Shown here one piece after another: positions 51,650-60,590 of a stretch of DNA of 64,000 bases; the stretch's first letter is position 1, and every line of letters starts with the position of its first letter. Under the pieces are notes generated by a model. That model saw nothing but the letters and a program-made list of their open reading frames with translations. It searched no databases and was not told where the DNA came from. The position numbers and the translations under genes were made by a program. Origin of the DNA: Planococcus rifietoensis (lineage in GTDB: Bacteria > Bacillota > Bacilli > Bacillales_A > Planococcaceae); assembly GCF_001465795.2 (NCBI RefSeq), contig NZ_CP013659.2, positions 248,001-312,000 on the forward strand, in the 5' to 3' direction.

Positions 51650-52636
51650 ATGAAATCGACTGTCAATGCCAAGGATGTCGCAAAGCTCGCAGGGGTCTCG
51701 CAGTCTTCTGTGTCCAGAGTGTTTTTCGACGGAGCGAAAGTTACAGAAAAAACGCGCCAAAAAGTGCTGGCTGCAGCCGAAGAGCTTGGCTACCGGCCGA
51801 ATGAATACGCTAGAAGCCTGATCACCAACAGTTCAAAAATCATTGGGCTGGTCATGAAAGGCGTTCAGAATCCTTTCTATCCACAAGTCCTCAAGCAATT
51901 CACTACTTCATTCAAACAACACGGCTATAGCGTGTTGTTTGTCCATACCAATAATGACGAAATCCAAAGCGAAGACATCGAGACCTTGCTTAATTACAAC
52001 GTGGCAGGAGTCATCATCACTGATGCGTCGATGTCGATGAACGTCGCAGAAGCATTCCAGGCGAACCATATCCCGCTGGTCTTTTTCAATCGTAAACTGA
52101 CGAGCAGCCAATTCCACTCGGTGTGCTGCAATAACTTGAACGCCAGCCGGAAAATCGCAGAGTACCTGGTGGAAAGTGGAACGGGGCCGATGGTGTATAT
52201 TTCCGGAAATGAAGACACTTCGACAAGCCGAGAACGTGAACAAGGCTTTGCGGAAGTGTTGGCGCAACGAGGCATCGCCTACAAAAAGTACAGCTCGGAT
52301 TTCAGCTATAACGGAGGCTACGAAACCGCTCAGAACATCCTGTCGGAAGGGATGGTTCCGACTGCTGTTTTTGCGGCGAACGATATCATGGCACTCGGCG
52401 TCATGGATGCTTTCCGCAAGCAGGGAGTCAAGATTCCGGAACAGGCAAAAGTGATCGGGTTCGACAATATCGAAATGGCTTCTTGGCCAGCGTATGAACT
52501 GACGACGTGGGAGCAGCCGATCGAAAAGATGGTCGATGAAACGGTAAATTATTTGTTAGGGGAAATCAGTGAATATACAGGCCAGGCGCAGTCTGTCGAG
52601 GTCGAAGGAAGCTTTGTGGAAAGGAAAACTACGTAA
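51650..52636 (+). CDS. LacI-family transcriptional regulator
   Basis: 328 residues: N-terminal helix-turn-helix (VNAKDVAKLAGVSQSSVSRV, about residues 5-25) with hinge YRPNEYARSLITNSS, then a periplasmic-binding-like effector domain (IIGLVMKGVQNPFYP, VAGVIITDASMS, VFAANDIMALGVMDAF, IGFDNIEMASWPAYELTT). ATG 51650 follows AAAAGGA. It is encoded just before a catabolic operon and is the obvious ligand for the two operators at 52691 and 52726. The effector is probably the operon's substrate or an intermediate. Confidence 0.93.
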   Translation: MKSTVNAKDVAKLAGVSQSSVSRVFFDGAKVTEKTRQKVLAAAEELGYRPNEYARSLITNSSKIIGLVMKGVQNPFYPQVLKQFTTSFKQHGYSVLFVHTNNDEIQSEDIETLLNYNVAGVIITDASMSMNVAEAFQANHIPLVFFNRKLTSSQFHSVCCNNLNASRKIAEYLVESGTGPMVYISGNEDTSTSREREQGFAEVLAQRGIAYKKYSSDFSYNGGYETAQNILSEGMVPTAVFAANDIMALGVMDAFRKQGVKIPEQAKVIGFDNIEMASWPAYELTTWEQPIEKMVDETVNYLLGEISEYTGQAQSVEVEGSFVERKTT

Positions 52637-52643
52637 ACAGTGG

Positions 52644-52739
52644 TTGACTTTCTGAAATAATTAAAATATTCTTGTTCTTAATAACATATTTGCATACGTA
52701 TTCAAGTAAGCGCTTTATTCTATTTTGAATACGTATGCA
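52644..52739 (+). promoter_or_regulatory. Promoter with twin LacI-type operators
   Basis: TTGACT (52644-52649), 17-bp spacer, TATTCT (52667-52672). Downstream lie TGCATACGTATTCA (52691-52704) and TGAATACGTATGCA (52726-52739), exact reverse complements, each with an ATACGTAT core, 35 bp centre to centre. AAGTAAGCGCTTTATT between them is cre-like but imperfect. The layout suggests roadblock repression by the LacI-family protein encoded upstream. Confidence 0.82.
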
Positions 52740-52765
52740 AGAAAATGAAGATGGAGGTTTTCATA

Positions 52766-54046
52766 ATGGTCAAAGTATTGAAAGCAGGCAAATCAGCAGA
52801 AGAAGTGAGTGCAAACGATTCAAAAGTTTCGCAGATCGTTTCAGAGGCGTTAAAAGATGTGGAAACGCGCGGCGATGCGGCGGTTCGTGAACTGTCCGAG
52901 AAATTCGATAAATGGGCACCTGAATCATTCCGCTTGTCGGATGCGGAAATAAATGAAATCGTTTCCAAAGTTCCAGAGAGCGTCATCGAAGACATCAAGT
53001 TCGCACAAAAGAACATCAAAGCGTTCGCCGAAGCGCAGCTCGATTCCTTGAATGATGTGGAAGTGGAACAAATTCCAGGCGTCATTTTGGGACATAAAAA
53101 CATTCCGGTCAACAGCGTCGGCTGCTACATTCCAGGAGGGCGCTATCCAATGGTCGCTTCCGCTCATATGAGCGTTTTGACGGCTAAAGTGGCAGGCGTC
53201 AAACGCGTCATCGCGTGCACACCGCCTATTAACGGCGAGATTCCACATGCGACTATCGCAGCTATGTCCCTTGCCGGAGCGGATGAAATTTACCTACTTG
53301 GCGGCATTCAGGCAATGGGCGCGATGGCGATCGGCACGGAAACGATCGAAGCGGTCGATATGATCGTCGGGCCAGGCAACGCGTTTGTTGCGGAAGCGAA
53401 GCGCCAGCTTTACGGCCGCGTTGGCATCGACTTGTTCGCAGGGCCGACCGAAACTTTGGTCGTTGCCGATCATACGGCGGATGCGGAAATGGTCGCAACG
53501 GACATTCTCGGACAAGGCGAACATGGGCCGACTTCACCAGGCGCATTAATCACGACTTCAGAACAACTCGCAAATGAAACCGTCAAAGAAATTGAACGCC
53601 AATTAGAGACTTTGCCGACAGCAGACGTCGCGCGCGTGTCATGGGACGATTACGGCCAGATCCTGCTTGTCGATTCCATCGAAGAAGCACGCATCGAAGC
53701 GGACCGTTTGGCGTTTGAGCACGTTGAGATCCTGACGGAAGACCCGGATTATTTCCTAGAGCATATGACCAATTACGGCTGCTTGTTCCTCGGGCCGGAA
53801 ACGAATGTGGCATATGGCGACAAAGTCATCGGCACGAACCATACCTTGCCGACAAAAGGCGCAGCACGCTACACCGGCGGGCTATGGGTCGGGAAGTTCA
53901 TCAAGACCGTCACATACCAGAAAGTAACGACACCGGAAGCGAGCGCCTATATCGGGGAATATGCCGCGCGCTTGTGCCAATTGGAGAATTTCGCAGGGCA
54001 TGCCGAGCAGGCACTCCTCCGCGTCAGAAGATACGGCAAGAACTAA
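52766..54046 (+). CDS. Histidinol-dehydrogenase-family alcohol dehydrogenase (HpsN-like)
   Basis: 426 residues of the HisD fold, a zinc- and NAD-dependent enzyme that oxidises an alcohol to an acid in two steps. Visible signatures are [49 protein letters not shown], the zinc-ligand GQGEHG block, [14 protein letters not shown] and the C-terminal [11 protein letters not shown]. It is not in a histidine operon, but behind a LacI regulator and beside GntP and dehydrogenase genes. Such paralogs include sulfopropanediol 3-dehydrogenase (HpsN). ATG 52766 follows GGAGG; the upstream ATG 52745 has no ribosome site. The real substrate is probably a polyol or hydroxy acid. Confidence 0.85.
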   Translation: MVKVLKAGKSAEEVSANDSKVSQIVSEALKDVETRGDAAVRELSEKFDKWAPESFRLSDAEINEIVSKVPESVIEDIKFAQKNIKAFAEAQLDSLNDVEVEQIPGVILGHKNIPVNSVGCYIPGGRYPMVASAHMSVLTAKVAGVKRVIACTPPINGEIPHATIAAMSLAGADEIYLLGGIQAMGAMAIGTETIEAVDMIVGPGNAFVAEAKRQLYGRVGIDLFAGPTETLVVADHTADAEMVATDILGQGEHGPTSPGALITTSEQLANETVKEIERQLETLPTADVARVSWDDYGQILLVDSIEEARIEADRLAFEHVEILTEDPDYFLEHMTNYGCLFLGPETNVAYGDKVIGTNHTLPTKGAARYTGGLWVGKFIKTVTYQKVTTPEASAYIGEYAARLCQLENFAGHAEQALLRVRRYGKN

Positions 54047-54077
54047 TTCTATTTAGGTGGTATGGGAGGAATAATAG

Positions 54078-55394
54078 ATGCTCGGTTTAATCGGCATGTT
54101 TGGTGGATTGATTTTACTCATTGTCCTGACGATGCGCGGTATGAACTTGCTGATTGCAGCGCCGCTCACGGCATTGTTTGTGGCAGTATTGAACGGTTTG
54201 CCTTTATTCCCGCAGCTGGCGGGAGAAGGGGCGGCCAATTATTTGACGAATTACATGGATGGCTTCACCGGCTTTATCGCGTCTTGGTATTTGATGTTCC
54301 TGACCGGGGCAATTTTCGGGAAAGTGATGGAAGACACGGGCGCTGCCGACAGCGTATCGCGTTGGATCGTCGGCAAAATGGGCATGAAACGCGCAGCGCT
54401 TGCGGTCGTTCTCGCCTGTGCCGTCCTTACATATGGCGGCGTCAGCTTGTTCGTCGTTGCCTTCTCGGTATATCCGATGGCACTCAGCCTCTTTAAGCAA
54501 GCGAATTTGCCGCGCCGCTTTATTCCAGCGGCACTCGCTTTTGGCTCGACGACATTCACTATGACGTCTGCCGGATCTCCGGAAATCCAAAACTGGATCC
54601 CAATTGAATTTCTTGGCACTTCGCCATATGCCGGCTGGGAAGTCAGTGCGATCGTCGCGGTCTTCATGATGGTCTTCGGTTATTGGTGGCTGACGAAAAT
54701 GATCAATAAAGCGAAATCAAAAGGTGAAGAGTTCGAGTCGCGCTCGACCGACCCGAACAACGAATCACGTAAGGAGTTGCCAAACCCGCTCCTTAGCATG
54801 CTTCCACTCCTGATCGTCCTTGGCTTCTCGTATATTTTCCATGATTCGCTCGGCACTTCTGCGTTGATCATCGCCTTGACCGGCGGAATCATTTCGACGT
54901 GCTTGATCAACATCAAATTCATCCGCAATTTGAGTAAAGCACTCGGCGACGGCGCGATGGGGGCGGTCATTGCGATCGCCAACACCGCTGCGGTGGTCGG
55001 TTTCGGCGGAGTTGTCAAAGCGACGCCATCTTTTGAAGCAGCCGTCGATGTCATGACCGGCATCCCAGGCAGCCCATTGATCGGTGGGGCACTGGCCGTC
55101 GCAGTTATCGCCGGACTCACCGGATCGTCTTCCGGCGGGCAGGCGATTGCGCTTCCTTTGCTCGCGCCTCATTACCTTGATATGGGCGTCGATCCGGAAG
55201 CTTTGCACCGGACCGTGTCGATTTCATCCGGCTCGCTTGATTCCTTGCCTCAGGGCGGCTATGTCGTCACGACGATCCGCTCGATCGCAGGGGAAACCCA
55301 CCGCGACGCTTATCCGGCATTCGGCGCATTGTCTGTCGTCGTGCCGCTGCTCGGGGCTGTACTTGCTGTGATTTTGTTCTCAATCGGTCTATAA
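54078..55394 (+). CDS. GntP-family permease
   Basis: 438 residues with about 12 hydrophobic segments. N-terminal GLILLIVLTMRGMNLLIAAP is typical of the gluconate permease (GntP) family, together with TMTSAGSPEIQNWIP and GLTGSSSGGQAIALPLLAPH. GntP members carry gluconate and other sugar or hydroxy acids in symport with protons. ATG 54078 follows GGGAGGA, 31 bases after the HisD-like gene. It probably imports the substrate of the operon. A hairpin CCCAACAGCT/AGTTGTTGGG (55405-55436) with a poor T run separates it from the next gene. Confidence 0.92.
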   Translation: MLGLIGMFGGLILLIVLTMRGMNLLIAAPLTALFVAVLNGLPLFPQLAGEGAANYLTNYMDGFTGFIASWYLMFLTGAIFGKVMEDTGAADSVSRWIVGKMGMKRAALAVVLACAVLTYGGVSLFVVAFSVYPMALSLFKQANLPRRFIPAALAFGSTTFTMTSAGSPEIQNWIPIEFLGTSPYAGWEVSAIVAVFMMVFGYWWLTKMINKAKSKGEEFESRSTDPNNESRKELPNPLLSMLPLLIVLGFSYIFHDSLGTSALIIALTGGIISTCLINIKFIRNLSKALGDGAMGAVIAIANTAAVVGFGGVVKATPSFEAAVDVMTGIPGSPLIGGALAVAVIAGLTGSSSGGQAIALPLLAPHYLDMGVDPEALHRTVSISSGSLDSLPQGGYVVTTIRSIAGETHRDAYPAFGALSVVVPLLGAVLAVILFSIGL

Positions 55395-55475
55395 GATTTA
55401 TATGCCCAACAGCTGTCCCAACCGGAAGTTGTTGGGTTTCCTTATATCATTCATTCTAACAAGAGGTGAACTCAT

Positions 55476-56414
55476 ATGGAGAAATTGACAATACTCGGAG
55501 CGGGGACGATGGGGCATTCGATTGCCCTGTCCGCCGCTTGGTCCGGCCAGACGCCGACCGTTTACGGCATAAACGAACAAGACGTGGCGAACGCGGACAA
55601 AGGCTTGGCGCAGAAACTTGCCGTCATGGCCGACAATGGGTTATTTGATAAAAATGAAGCACAGGAAATCCGCAGCCGAATCCGCTTTACGACATCTCTC
55701 GAAGAAGCGATACAGCATGCAACATTCATTCTGGAAGTCGTCCCTGAAAAACTGCAATTGAAACGCGAGTTGTACAAGCAACTGGAAGGTTTGGTCGATC
55801 CGTCGGCCATTATCGCGAGCAATACGTCCGGCTTTAAGCCTTCGCTGCTCGCTGAGGAGATGGCACATCCAGGGCGCTTCATCGTCGCCCATTTCTGGAA
55901 TCCAGGACATTTGATTCCGCTTGTCGAAGTTGTTAATGGCGAACAGACCGAAGTGGAGACGACCAAGCGCACGATGGCTTTATTAAAGTTGATGAATAAA
56001 AAGCCGATTTTGTTGAACAAAGAACTGCCGGGATTCATCGGCAACCGCCTGCAATACGCACTGTTTCGTGAAGCACAGGCGCTGTTGGACGCGGGCGCTG
56101 CGAGCAAGGAAGACATCGATGCCGCGGTAACATACAGCATTGGGCGGCGGCTTCCGGTGACAGGGCCTTTAATGACAGCAGACATGGGAGGACTCGACGT
56201 GTTCTCGGCCATCTCGAATTATTTATTCGAAGAGTTATCGGACGATCAGCGCTCTGGGGAAATCTTGTCGCAGTTAGTCGAACAGCGAAAGCTCGGCGAT
56301 AAAACCGGCGAAGGCTTCTACAACTGGGAGCCAGAAGTGTCCGAAGAAATCAACCGCAAACGCGAACAAACCTTAATCCAGTTTTTGAAAAACGATTTGG
56401 AACAGGAGGGCTAA
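55476..56414 (+). CDS. 3-hydroxyacyl-CoA-dehydrogenase-family oxidoreductase
   Basis: 312 residues: NAD-binding LTILGAGTMGHSIALSAA, FILEVVPEKLQLKRELYKQL, the catalytic region IVAHFWNPGHLIPLVEVV, and a C-terminal helical domain starting PGFIGNRLQYALFREAQALL. The short single-domain form and context point to a small hydroxy-acid dehydrogenase (as in L-gulonate 3-dehydrogenase or carnitine dehydrogenase) rather than fatty-acid oxidation. ATG 55476 follows AAGAGGTG. The downstream SDR gene begins one base after its stop. Confidence 0.87.
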   Translation: MEKLTILGAGTMGHSIALSAAWSGQTPTVYGINEQDVANADKGLAQKLAVMADNGLFDKNEAQEIRSRIRFTTSLEEAIQHATFILEVVPEKLQLKRELYKQLEGLVDPSAIIASNTSGFKPSLLAEEMAHPGRFIVAHFWNPGHLIPLVEVVNGEQTEVETTKRTMALLKLMNKKPILLNKELPGFIGNRLQYALFREAQALLDAGAASKEDIDAAVTYSIGRRLPVTGPLMTADMGGLDVFSAISNYLFEELSDDQRSGEILSQLVEQRKLGDKTGEGFYNWEPEVSEEINRKREQTLIQFLKNDLEQEG

Positions 56415-56415
56415 G

Positions 56416-57180
56416 ATGAATAGCTATTTCTCGGAACTGAAAGGGCAGACGGTCGTCGTCACCGGCGGCAGCAAAGGCCTCGGAAAAGACATTGCGCTGA
56501 CGTTCGTTGAACTCGGCGCAAACGTCGCGATTTCCGGAAGAAACCAAGAAGCGCTCGATGCCACGCTCGAAGAACTGCGCGCCCATAACCCAAACTGCCT
56601 CGCGGTCGCAGGGGATTTGAGCGATATTAGTGAAGTGAGAAAATTGATCGACACCGCTGCAACTGAGTTCGGCACAATCGATGTGCTCGTCAATAACGCC
56701 GGTGTCAATATTGCGAAGCCTGCGATGGAAGTAACGGAAGAAGATTGGGATACGGTGCTCGACTTGAACTTGAAATCCGCCTTTTTTGCGAGCCAGGCGG
56801 CAGCGAAATACATGCTTGCACAAAACAGCGGCCGCATCATCAACATCGCGTCGCAAATGGCGTTTGTCGGCTACATCAAGCGCGCCGCTTATTGCTCGAG
56901 CAAGGGCGGCATGGTGCAGATGACCAAAGCGCTTGCGGTCGAATGGGCTAAGCACGGCATCCGCGTCAACGCCGTTGCACCGACATTTGTTGAGACGGAG
57001 TTTACGGAGAAGCAATTCGAGGACGCCGCATTCAAAGAAGACGTCAACCGCCGCATCCTGTTCGACGGCCTGTCGCAGCCGAAAGATACATCCGGCGCGG
57101 TGTTGTATTTGGCGTCTAATCTATCGAACTTCGTAACTGGCGAGACGATCAAAGTCGACGGTGGCTGGACAGCGATTTAA
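56416..57180 (+). CDS. SDR oxidoreductase (glucose-1-dehydrogenase-like)
   Basis: 254-residue classical short-chain dehydrogenase: VVVTGGSKGLGKDIAL cofactor motif, NNAGVN, Ser in IINIASQMAF, catalytic YCSSKGG pair, and the C-terminal LSNFVTGETIKVDGGWTAI. It probably oxidises or isomerises a secondary alcohol of the operon's substrate together with the preceding gene product. ATG 56416 follows AGGAGGG. Last gene of the operon; no clear terminator follows, and the family 2 repeats begin about 100 bases later. Confidence 0.92.
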   Translation: MNSYFSELKGQTVVVTGGSKGLGKDIALTFVELGANVAISGRNQEALDATLEELRAHNPNCLAVAGDLSDISEVRKLIDTAATEFGTIDVLVNNAGVNIAKPAMEVTEEDWDTVLDLNLKSAFFASQAAAKYMLAQNSGRIINIASQMAFVGYIKRAAYCSSKGGMVQMTKALAVEWAKHGIRVNAVAPTFVETEFTEKQFEDAAFKEDVNRRILFDGLSQPKDTSGAVLYLASNLSNFVTGETIKVDGGWTAI

Positions 57181-57278
57181 GAAGAGTGGTTTTATACTTC
57201 TTGGGTGGCATGTAGATGAAGGTAGCTAGGGTTTGGGTGTGAAGAAATTACGATGTGCTAATTGTGCATGCTATTGGT

Positions 57279-57460
57279 AGTCGCTGCCTTGCTTTGGGTT
57301 GAGCTCCCGCAGTAAGCCAAGAAGGACACTTGTCTTACTGCTTCGCTTCACCCTTGACGCTCGGTAGCTGAGAGATTTCATTGCAGGCAGGCTGTTTAGA
57401 TTGTTGTGCTTCTCTAATCAGTTGCCGGCTAGCGGGGGAATCGCTTCCCGGGACAGGCTT
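57279..57460 (+). repeat. Family 2 repeat with 86-nt hairpin, unit B
   Basis: Hairpin 57283-57368: GCTGCC/GGTAGC outer, GGGTTGAGC (57296-57304)/GCTTCACCC (57345-57353) middle, CAGTAAG (57310-57316)/CTTACTG (57334-57340) inner. It continues with GAGAGATTTCATTGCAGG and TTGCCGGCTAGCGGGGGAAT. The segment 57181-57278 before it shows no gene. Confidence 0.85.
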
Positions 57461-57524
57461 GAAGTAGATAGTGAGAGTTTGCATGTCAAACTGCTTTGGC
57501 ATTCGATTTGGGTGTCATGTGGGT

Positions 57525-57705
57525 TGTCGCTGCCTTGCTTTGGGTTGAGCTCCCGCCGTAAGCCAAGAAGAACACTTGTCTTACGGCTTCGCTTCACCCT
57601 TGACGCTCGGCAGCTGAGACATTTCATTGCATGAGGCTGTTTAAATTATTCTGCTTCTGTAGTCAGTTGCCGGCTAGCGGGGAAATCGCTTCCTGGGATG
57701 TAGCG
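57525..57705 (+). repeat. Family 2 repeat with 86-nt hairpin, unit C
   Basis: Hairpin 57529-57614: GCTGCC/GGCAGC outer, GGGTTGAGC (57542-57550)/GCTTCACCC (57591-57599) middle, CCGTAAG (57556-57562)/CTTACGG (57580-57586) inner. The inner stem differs from unit B at one pair on both sides. It is followed by GAGACATTTCATTGCATG. The bases 57706-57846 show no feature. Confidence 0.85.
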
Positions 57706-57846
57706 ACCGGCACGTTGATGCTTGAGTTGAGAATTTTGGTGATGGATCATAACTAAGTATCCTCTATATACCAAAGATGACTTGAACTATAGAATGTAAG
57801 GCGATTTCACACTTTCTATCGAGTGGACAGAAGAAATTTTCTTCAT

Positions 57847-58068
57847 CTCTAAAGCTAGAGACGGAGTGGAAGGGGGCTGACGCCTGTGGGACCGCGCGGG
57901 CTGGCGAGACAAACGTGGCGCGCTCTTCGCGGCACGTTGGCTCAACACCCGCCCCCGGGCAGCTGAAAGCGCGACGTCCTGTCGCATCAGCTGCATGACT
58001 CGCATCCTGCGAGCCCCAAGCAGCCCCCTGTAACGCAGTCGAAAAGCGGAAGCTTTTCCTATCACTTC
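57847..58068 (-). repeat. Family 3 repeat, copy 1 (inverted)
   Basis: On the minus strand it begins GTGATAGGAAAAGCTTCCGC TTTTCGACTGCGTT and ends CCCTTCCACTCCGTCTCTAG. Both ends match the copy at 61362, while the GC-rich middle differs. It contains several inverted repeats (for example GCAGCTGA/TCAGCTGC). It lies behind the dicarboxylate symporter gene. No credible ORF. Confidence 0.78.
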
Positions 58069-58123
58069 ATTTCACATGCCTGCATAGTGTTGCAGAGTCT
58101 GATGATCTATCATATCTCCACAG

Positions 58124-58155
58124 AAAAAGCCTCCCGACATCGCCGGGAGGCTTTT
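58124..58155 (-). terminator. Terminator of the symporter gene
   Basis: AAAAGCCTCCCG / CGGGAGGCTTTT, read on the minus strand into T5, 6 nt after the stop. Confidence 0.93.
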
Positions 58156-58160
58156 GTTAA

Positions 58161-59432
58161 TTATGCTTCTTGTGGGTTCAAGGCTTCTTCTGTTTCCAAG
58201 CCATGCTTTTTCTCGGATTCTGCGACCATTAATGCGCAAGCCGCGTCACCGGAGATGTTGATTGCTGTGCGGGACATATCAAGCAAGCGGTCGATTCCGA
58301 GTACAAGGCCGATGCCTTCGACTGGAAGCCCGACACTCGATAAGACCATCGCGAGCATGATCAAGCCGACGCCTGGAACTCCGGCAGTCCCGATACTGGC
58401 AAGTACTGCCGTCAAGACGACCGTTAATAATTGGCCGAGCGTCAAGTCGACCATGAAGGCTTGCGCGATGAACATCGTCGCGGCACCTTGCATGATCGCC
58501 GTACCGTCCATGTTGATTGTCGCGCCGAGCGGCTGGACAAATGAACTGATCGACTTCGGAACTTTCAAGTCACGCTGCGCCACTTCCATCGAAACCGGAA
58601 GCGTGCCCGTGCTGCTTGATGTACTGAAGGCGACCGTCATGGCTGGCATAAAGGTTTTGAAAAACCAGATTGGGCTTTTCTTTGCCAGGAAATAGACAGT
58701 GCCGCCGTATGTAAAGGCTGCGTGAATTAACAAAGCACCGATAACGACGAGCATATACGAACCCATCGCTTGAATAGCGGCGAGGCCTTGCGAACCGATC
58801 GCTGTGGCAATCAAGCCGAAGGTACCGTACGGGGCAAAACGCATGACGATTCCGACGAGATACATCATCACATCATTGCCTTGTTCGACGAGGCTCAAAA
58901 TGCCTTTTGTCTTGTCGCCAAGCGCTGTAAGGGCAAGCCCGACGAAGACCGCGAAGACGATAATCTGAAGCATATTGCCTTCGGTCATGGCTTCAAGCGG
59001 GTTTTTCGGAATGATATTGAGCAGCGTGTCAGCGATGGACGGCGCATCTTCCGGGCTGTAGGTTGCCGCGTCGATATCGAAATCACCTGCTGCGCCTGGC
59101 TGGACGATCGTTGCAAGCCCGAGGCCGATGACAATCGCGATGGTGGTCGTCACCAGGAAATACGAGATCGTTTTGATGCCGATGCGTCCAAGCTTCGACG
59201 GATCGCCAAGCCCAGCGGTACCGAGGACGATTGACAAGAACACAAGCGGTACGACGAGCATGCTGATGAGGGCAAGGAAAATCTGCCCGACCGGCACGAA
59301 GACGTAAGGATTGAGTATTGCGAAAACTTCCGGTGCAAAAAGATTTAAAAGCAGTCCTGTGATCGCACCTAAGATCAAAGCACTGATGACTTTAAATGTT
59401 AAGCCTCTCTTTTTCTTCAATTCATCCACCAA
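58161..59432 (-). CDS. Dicarboxylate/amino acid:cation symporter (DAACS)
   Basis: 423-residue transporter of the GltP/DctA family: LISMLVVPLVFLSIVLGTAG, the serine-rich hairpin VAFSTSSSTGTLPVSMEVAQ, the NMDGTAIMQGAATMFIAQ substrate/cation motif and GTAGVPGVGLIMLAMVLSSVG are all present. It takes up glutamate, aspartate or C4-dicarboxylates with Na+ or H+. The start is uncertain: TTG 59432 and GTG 59429 are both in frame, with only a weak GAAGAAAG ribosome site upstream. Confidence 0.93.
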   Translation of the reverse strand: MVDELKKKRGLTFKVISALILGAITGLLLNLFAPEVFAILNPYVFVPVGQIFLALISMLVVPLVFLSIVLGTAGLGDPSKLGRIGIKTISYFLVTTTIAIVIGLGLATIVQPGAAGDFDIDAATYSPEDAPSIADTLLNIIPKNPLEAMTEGNMLQIIVFAVFVGLALTALGDKTKGILSLVEQGNDVMMYLVGIVMRFAPYGTFGLIATAIGSQGLAAIQAMGSYMLVVIGALLIHAAFTYGGTVYFLAKKSPIWFFKTFMPAMTVAFSTSSSTGTLPVSMEVAQRDLKVPKSISSFVQPLGATINMDGTAIMQGAATMFIAQAFMVDLTLGQLLTVVLTAVLASIGTAGVPGVGLIMLAMVLSSVGLPVEGIGLVLGIDRLLDMSRTAINISGDAACALMVAESEKKHGLETEEALNPQEA

Positions 59433-59599
59433 CTTTCTTCATTTAAGGAAACGCATAAAAACAAGTGTAACCGAAGCGGAACAAAATCAACAGTTTCAAC
59501 AGACCTTATAGCTTGGGAAGCGATTTCCTAAAAAACTGCAACTATTACCATAGCTCTGTCGTCAAAAATGATAGAATTACGGCGAAAAGAGGTAAAAAT

Positions 59600-60484
59600 A
59601 TGGTCAAGAAAGCAGTCATCGCAGGCGGTACAGGGTTTATCGGAACGTATTTGAAAGAAAAATACGAGCGGCTCGGCTATCTCGTTTACATCATTTCACG
59701 GCACTCGGAGCATATTCAATGGGACGACACAGACAGCATGAGAGATGCGCTTGACGGGGCGAAGTTGGTGATCAACCTTGCGGGGAAATCAGTCAATTGC
59801 CGTTACACGGAAACGAATAAACGCGAGATTTTTAATTCACGCACCGAGACGACCGAATCGCTTGGACGGGCGATCGAAGCGTGCGGCATCGCCCCTGAAT
59901 TGTGGGTCAACGCCAGCACCGCAACGATTTACCGCCATGCAGAAGACCGCCCGATGACTGAGGACGGCGGTGAGATCGGGCGCGGATTTTCCGTAGAGGT
60001 CGCAAAAGCTTGGGAAGATAGCTTCTTTTCATTCCAACTGCCCGATACGCGCCAAGTCGCCTTGCGCATCGCGATTGTCCTGGGAGACGGCGGCGTCATG
60101 GAGCCGTATCGCAAGCTCGTGAAATATGGGCTCGGCGGCAAGCAAGGCAGCGGCCGCCAGATGTTCAGCTGGATCCACATTGAAGATCTGTACCGGACCG
60201 TGCGTTTCATGCAGCACCGCGATGAACTCTCGGGCGTCTTCAACGCTTCCGCTCCGAATCCTGTGGCGAATAAAGAATGGATGAAGGCGATGAGACAATC
60301 GATGAACCGCCGGACCGGTCTCCCGGCATCGAAATGGATGCTTGAAACAGGGGCGGCTGCGCTTCGGACCGAGACGGAATTGATTTTGAAAAGCCGCTGG
60401 GTCGTGCCGGAACGGCTCGTGCGGGAAGGCTTCCGATTCCGCTATCCGAGTGTCGGAAGTGCATTGGCTGATTTGAATAATTAA
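59600..60484 (+). CDS. TIGR01777-family NAD-dependent epimerase
   Basis: 294 residues of the extended SDR/epimerase type (SDR39U1, YfhF-like). The N-terminal AVIAGGTGFIGTYL is the cofactor motif, then LVINLAGKSVNCRYTETNK, a hallmark of this family, and FSWIHIEDLYRTVRFM and ASKWMLETGAAALRTETELI. The C-terminus carries the DUF1731-like tail (VVPERLVREGFRF). The physiological substrate is unknown. ATG 59600 is chosen because AGAGG lies 8 bases upstream; the frame reaches back to 59513. Confidence 0.9.
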   Translation: MVKKAVIAGGTGFIGTYLKEKYERLGYLVYIISRHSEHIQWDDTDSMRDALDGAKLVINLAGKSVNCRYTETNKREIFNSRTETTESLGRAIEACGIAPELWVNASTATIYRHAEDRPMTEDGGEIGRGFSVEVAKAWEDSFFSFQLPDTRQVALRIAIVLGDGGVMEPYRKLVKYGLGGKQGSGRQMFSWIHIEDLYRTVRFMQHRDELSGVFNASAPNPVANKEWMKAMRQSMNRRTGLPASKWMLETGAAALRTETELILKSRWVVPERLVREGFRFRYPSVGSALADLNN

Positions 60485-60492
60485 CAGACTTG

Positions 60493-60521
60493 CAGACATT
60501 CAAGAGAATGTCTGTATTTTT
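60493..60521 (+). terminator. Intrinsic terminator
   Basis: CAGACATTC / GAATGTCTG with loop AAGA and a T-rich tail (TATTTTTAT). Confidence 0.82.
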
Positions 60522-60590
60522 ATGCGCACTGGTGCACCAGGTAGGGTATGCTAGGAAAAGATTGATAGAAAGAGAATGTGGGGGAAAGTA

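Noticed and set aside
57279..57705. Tandem family 2 units as a possible CRISPR array
   Set aside because: Only two units of ~180-250 bp with no short direct repeats of 25-40 bp, no unique spacers of regular length and no cas genes.
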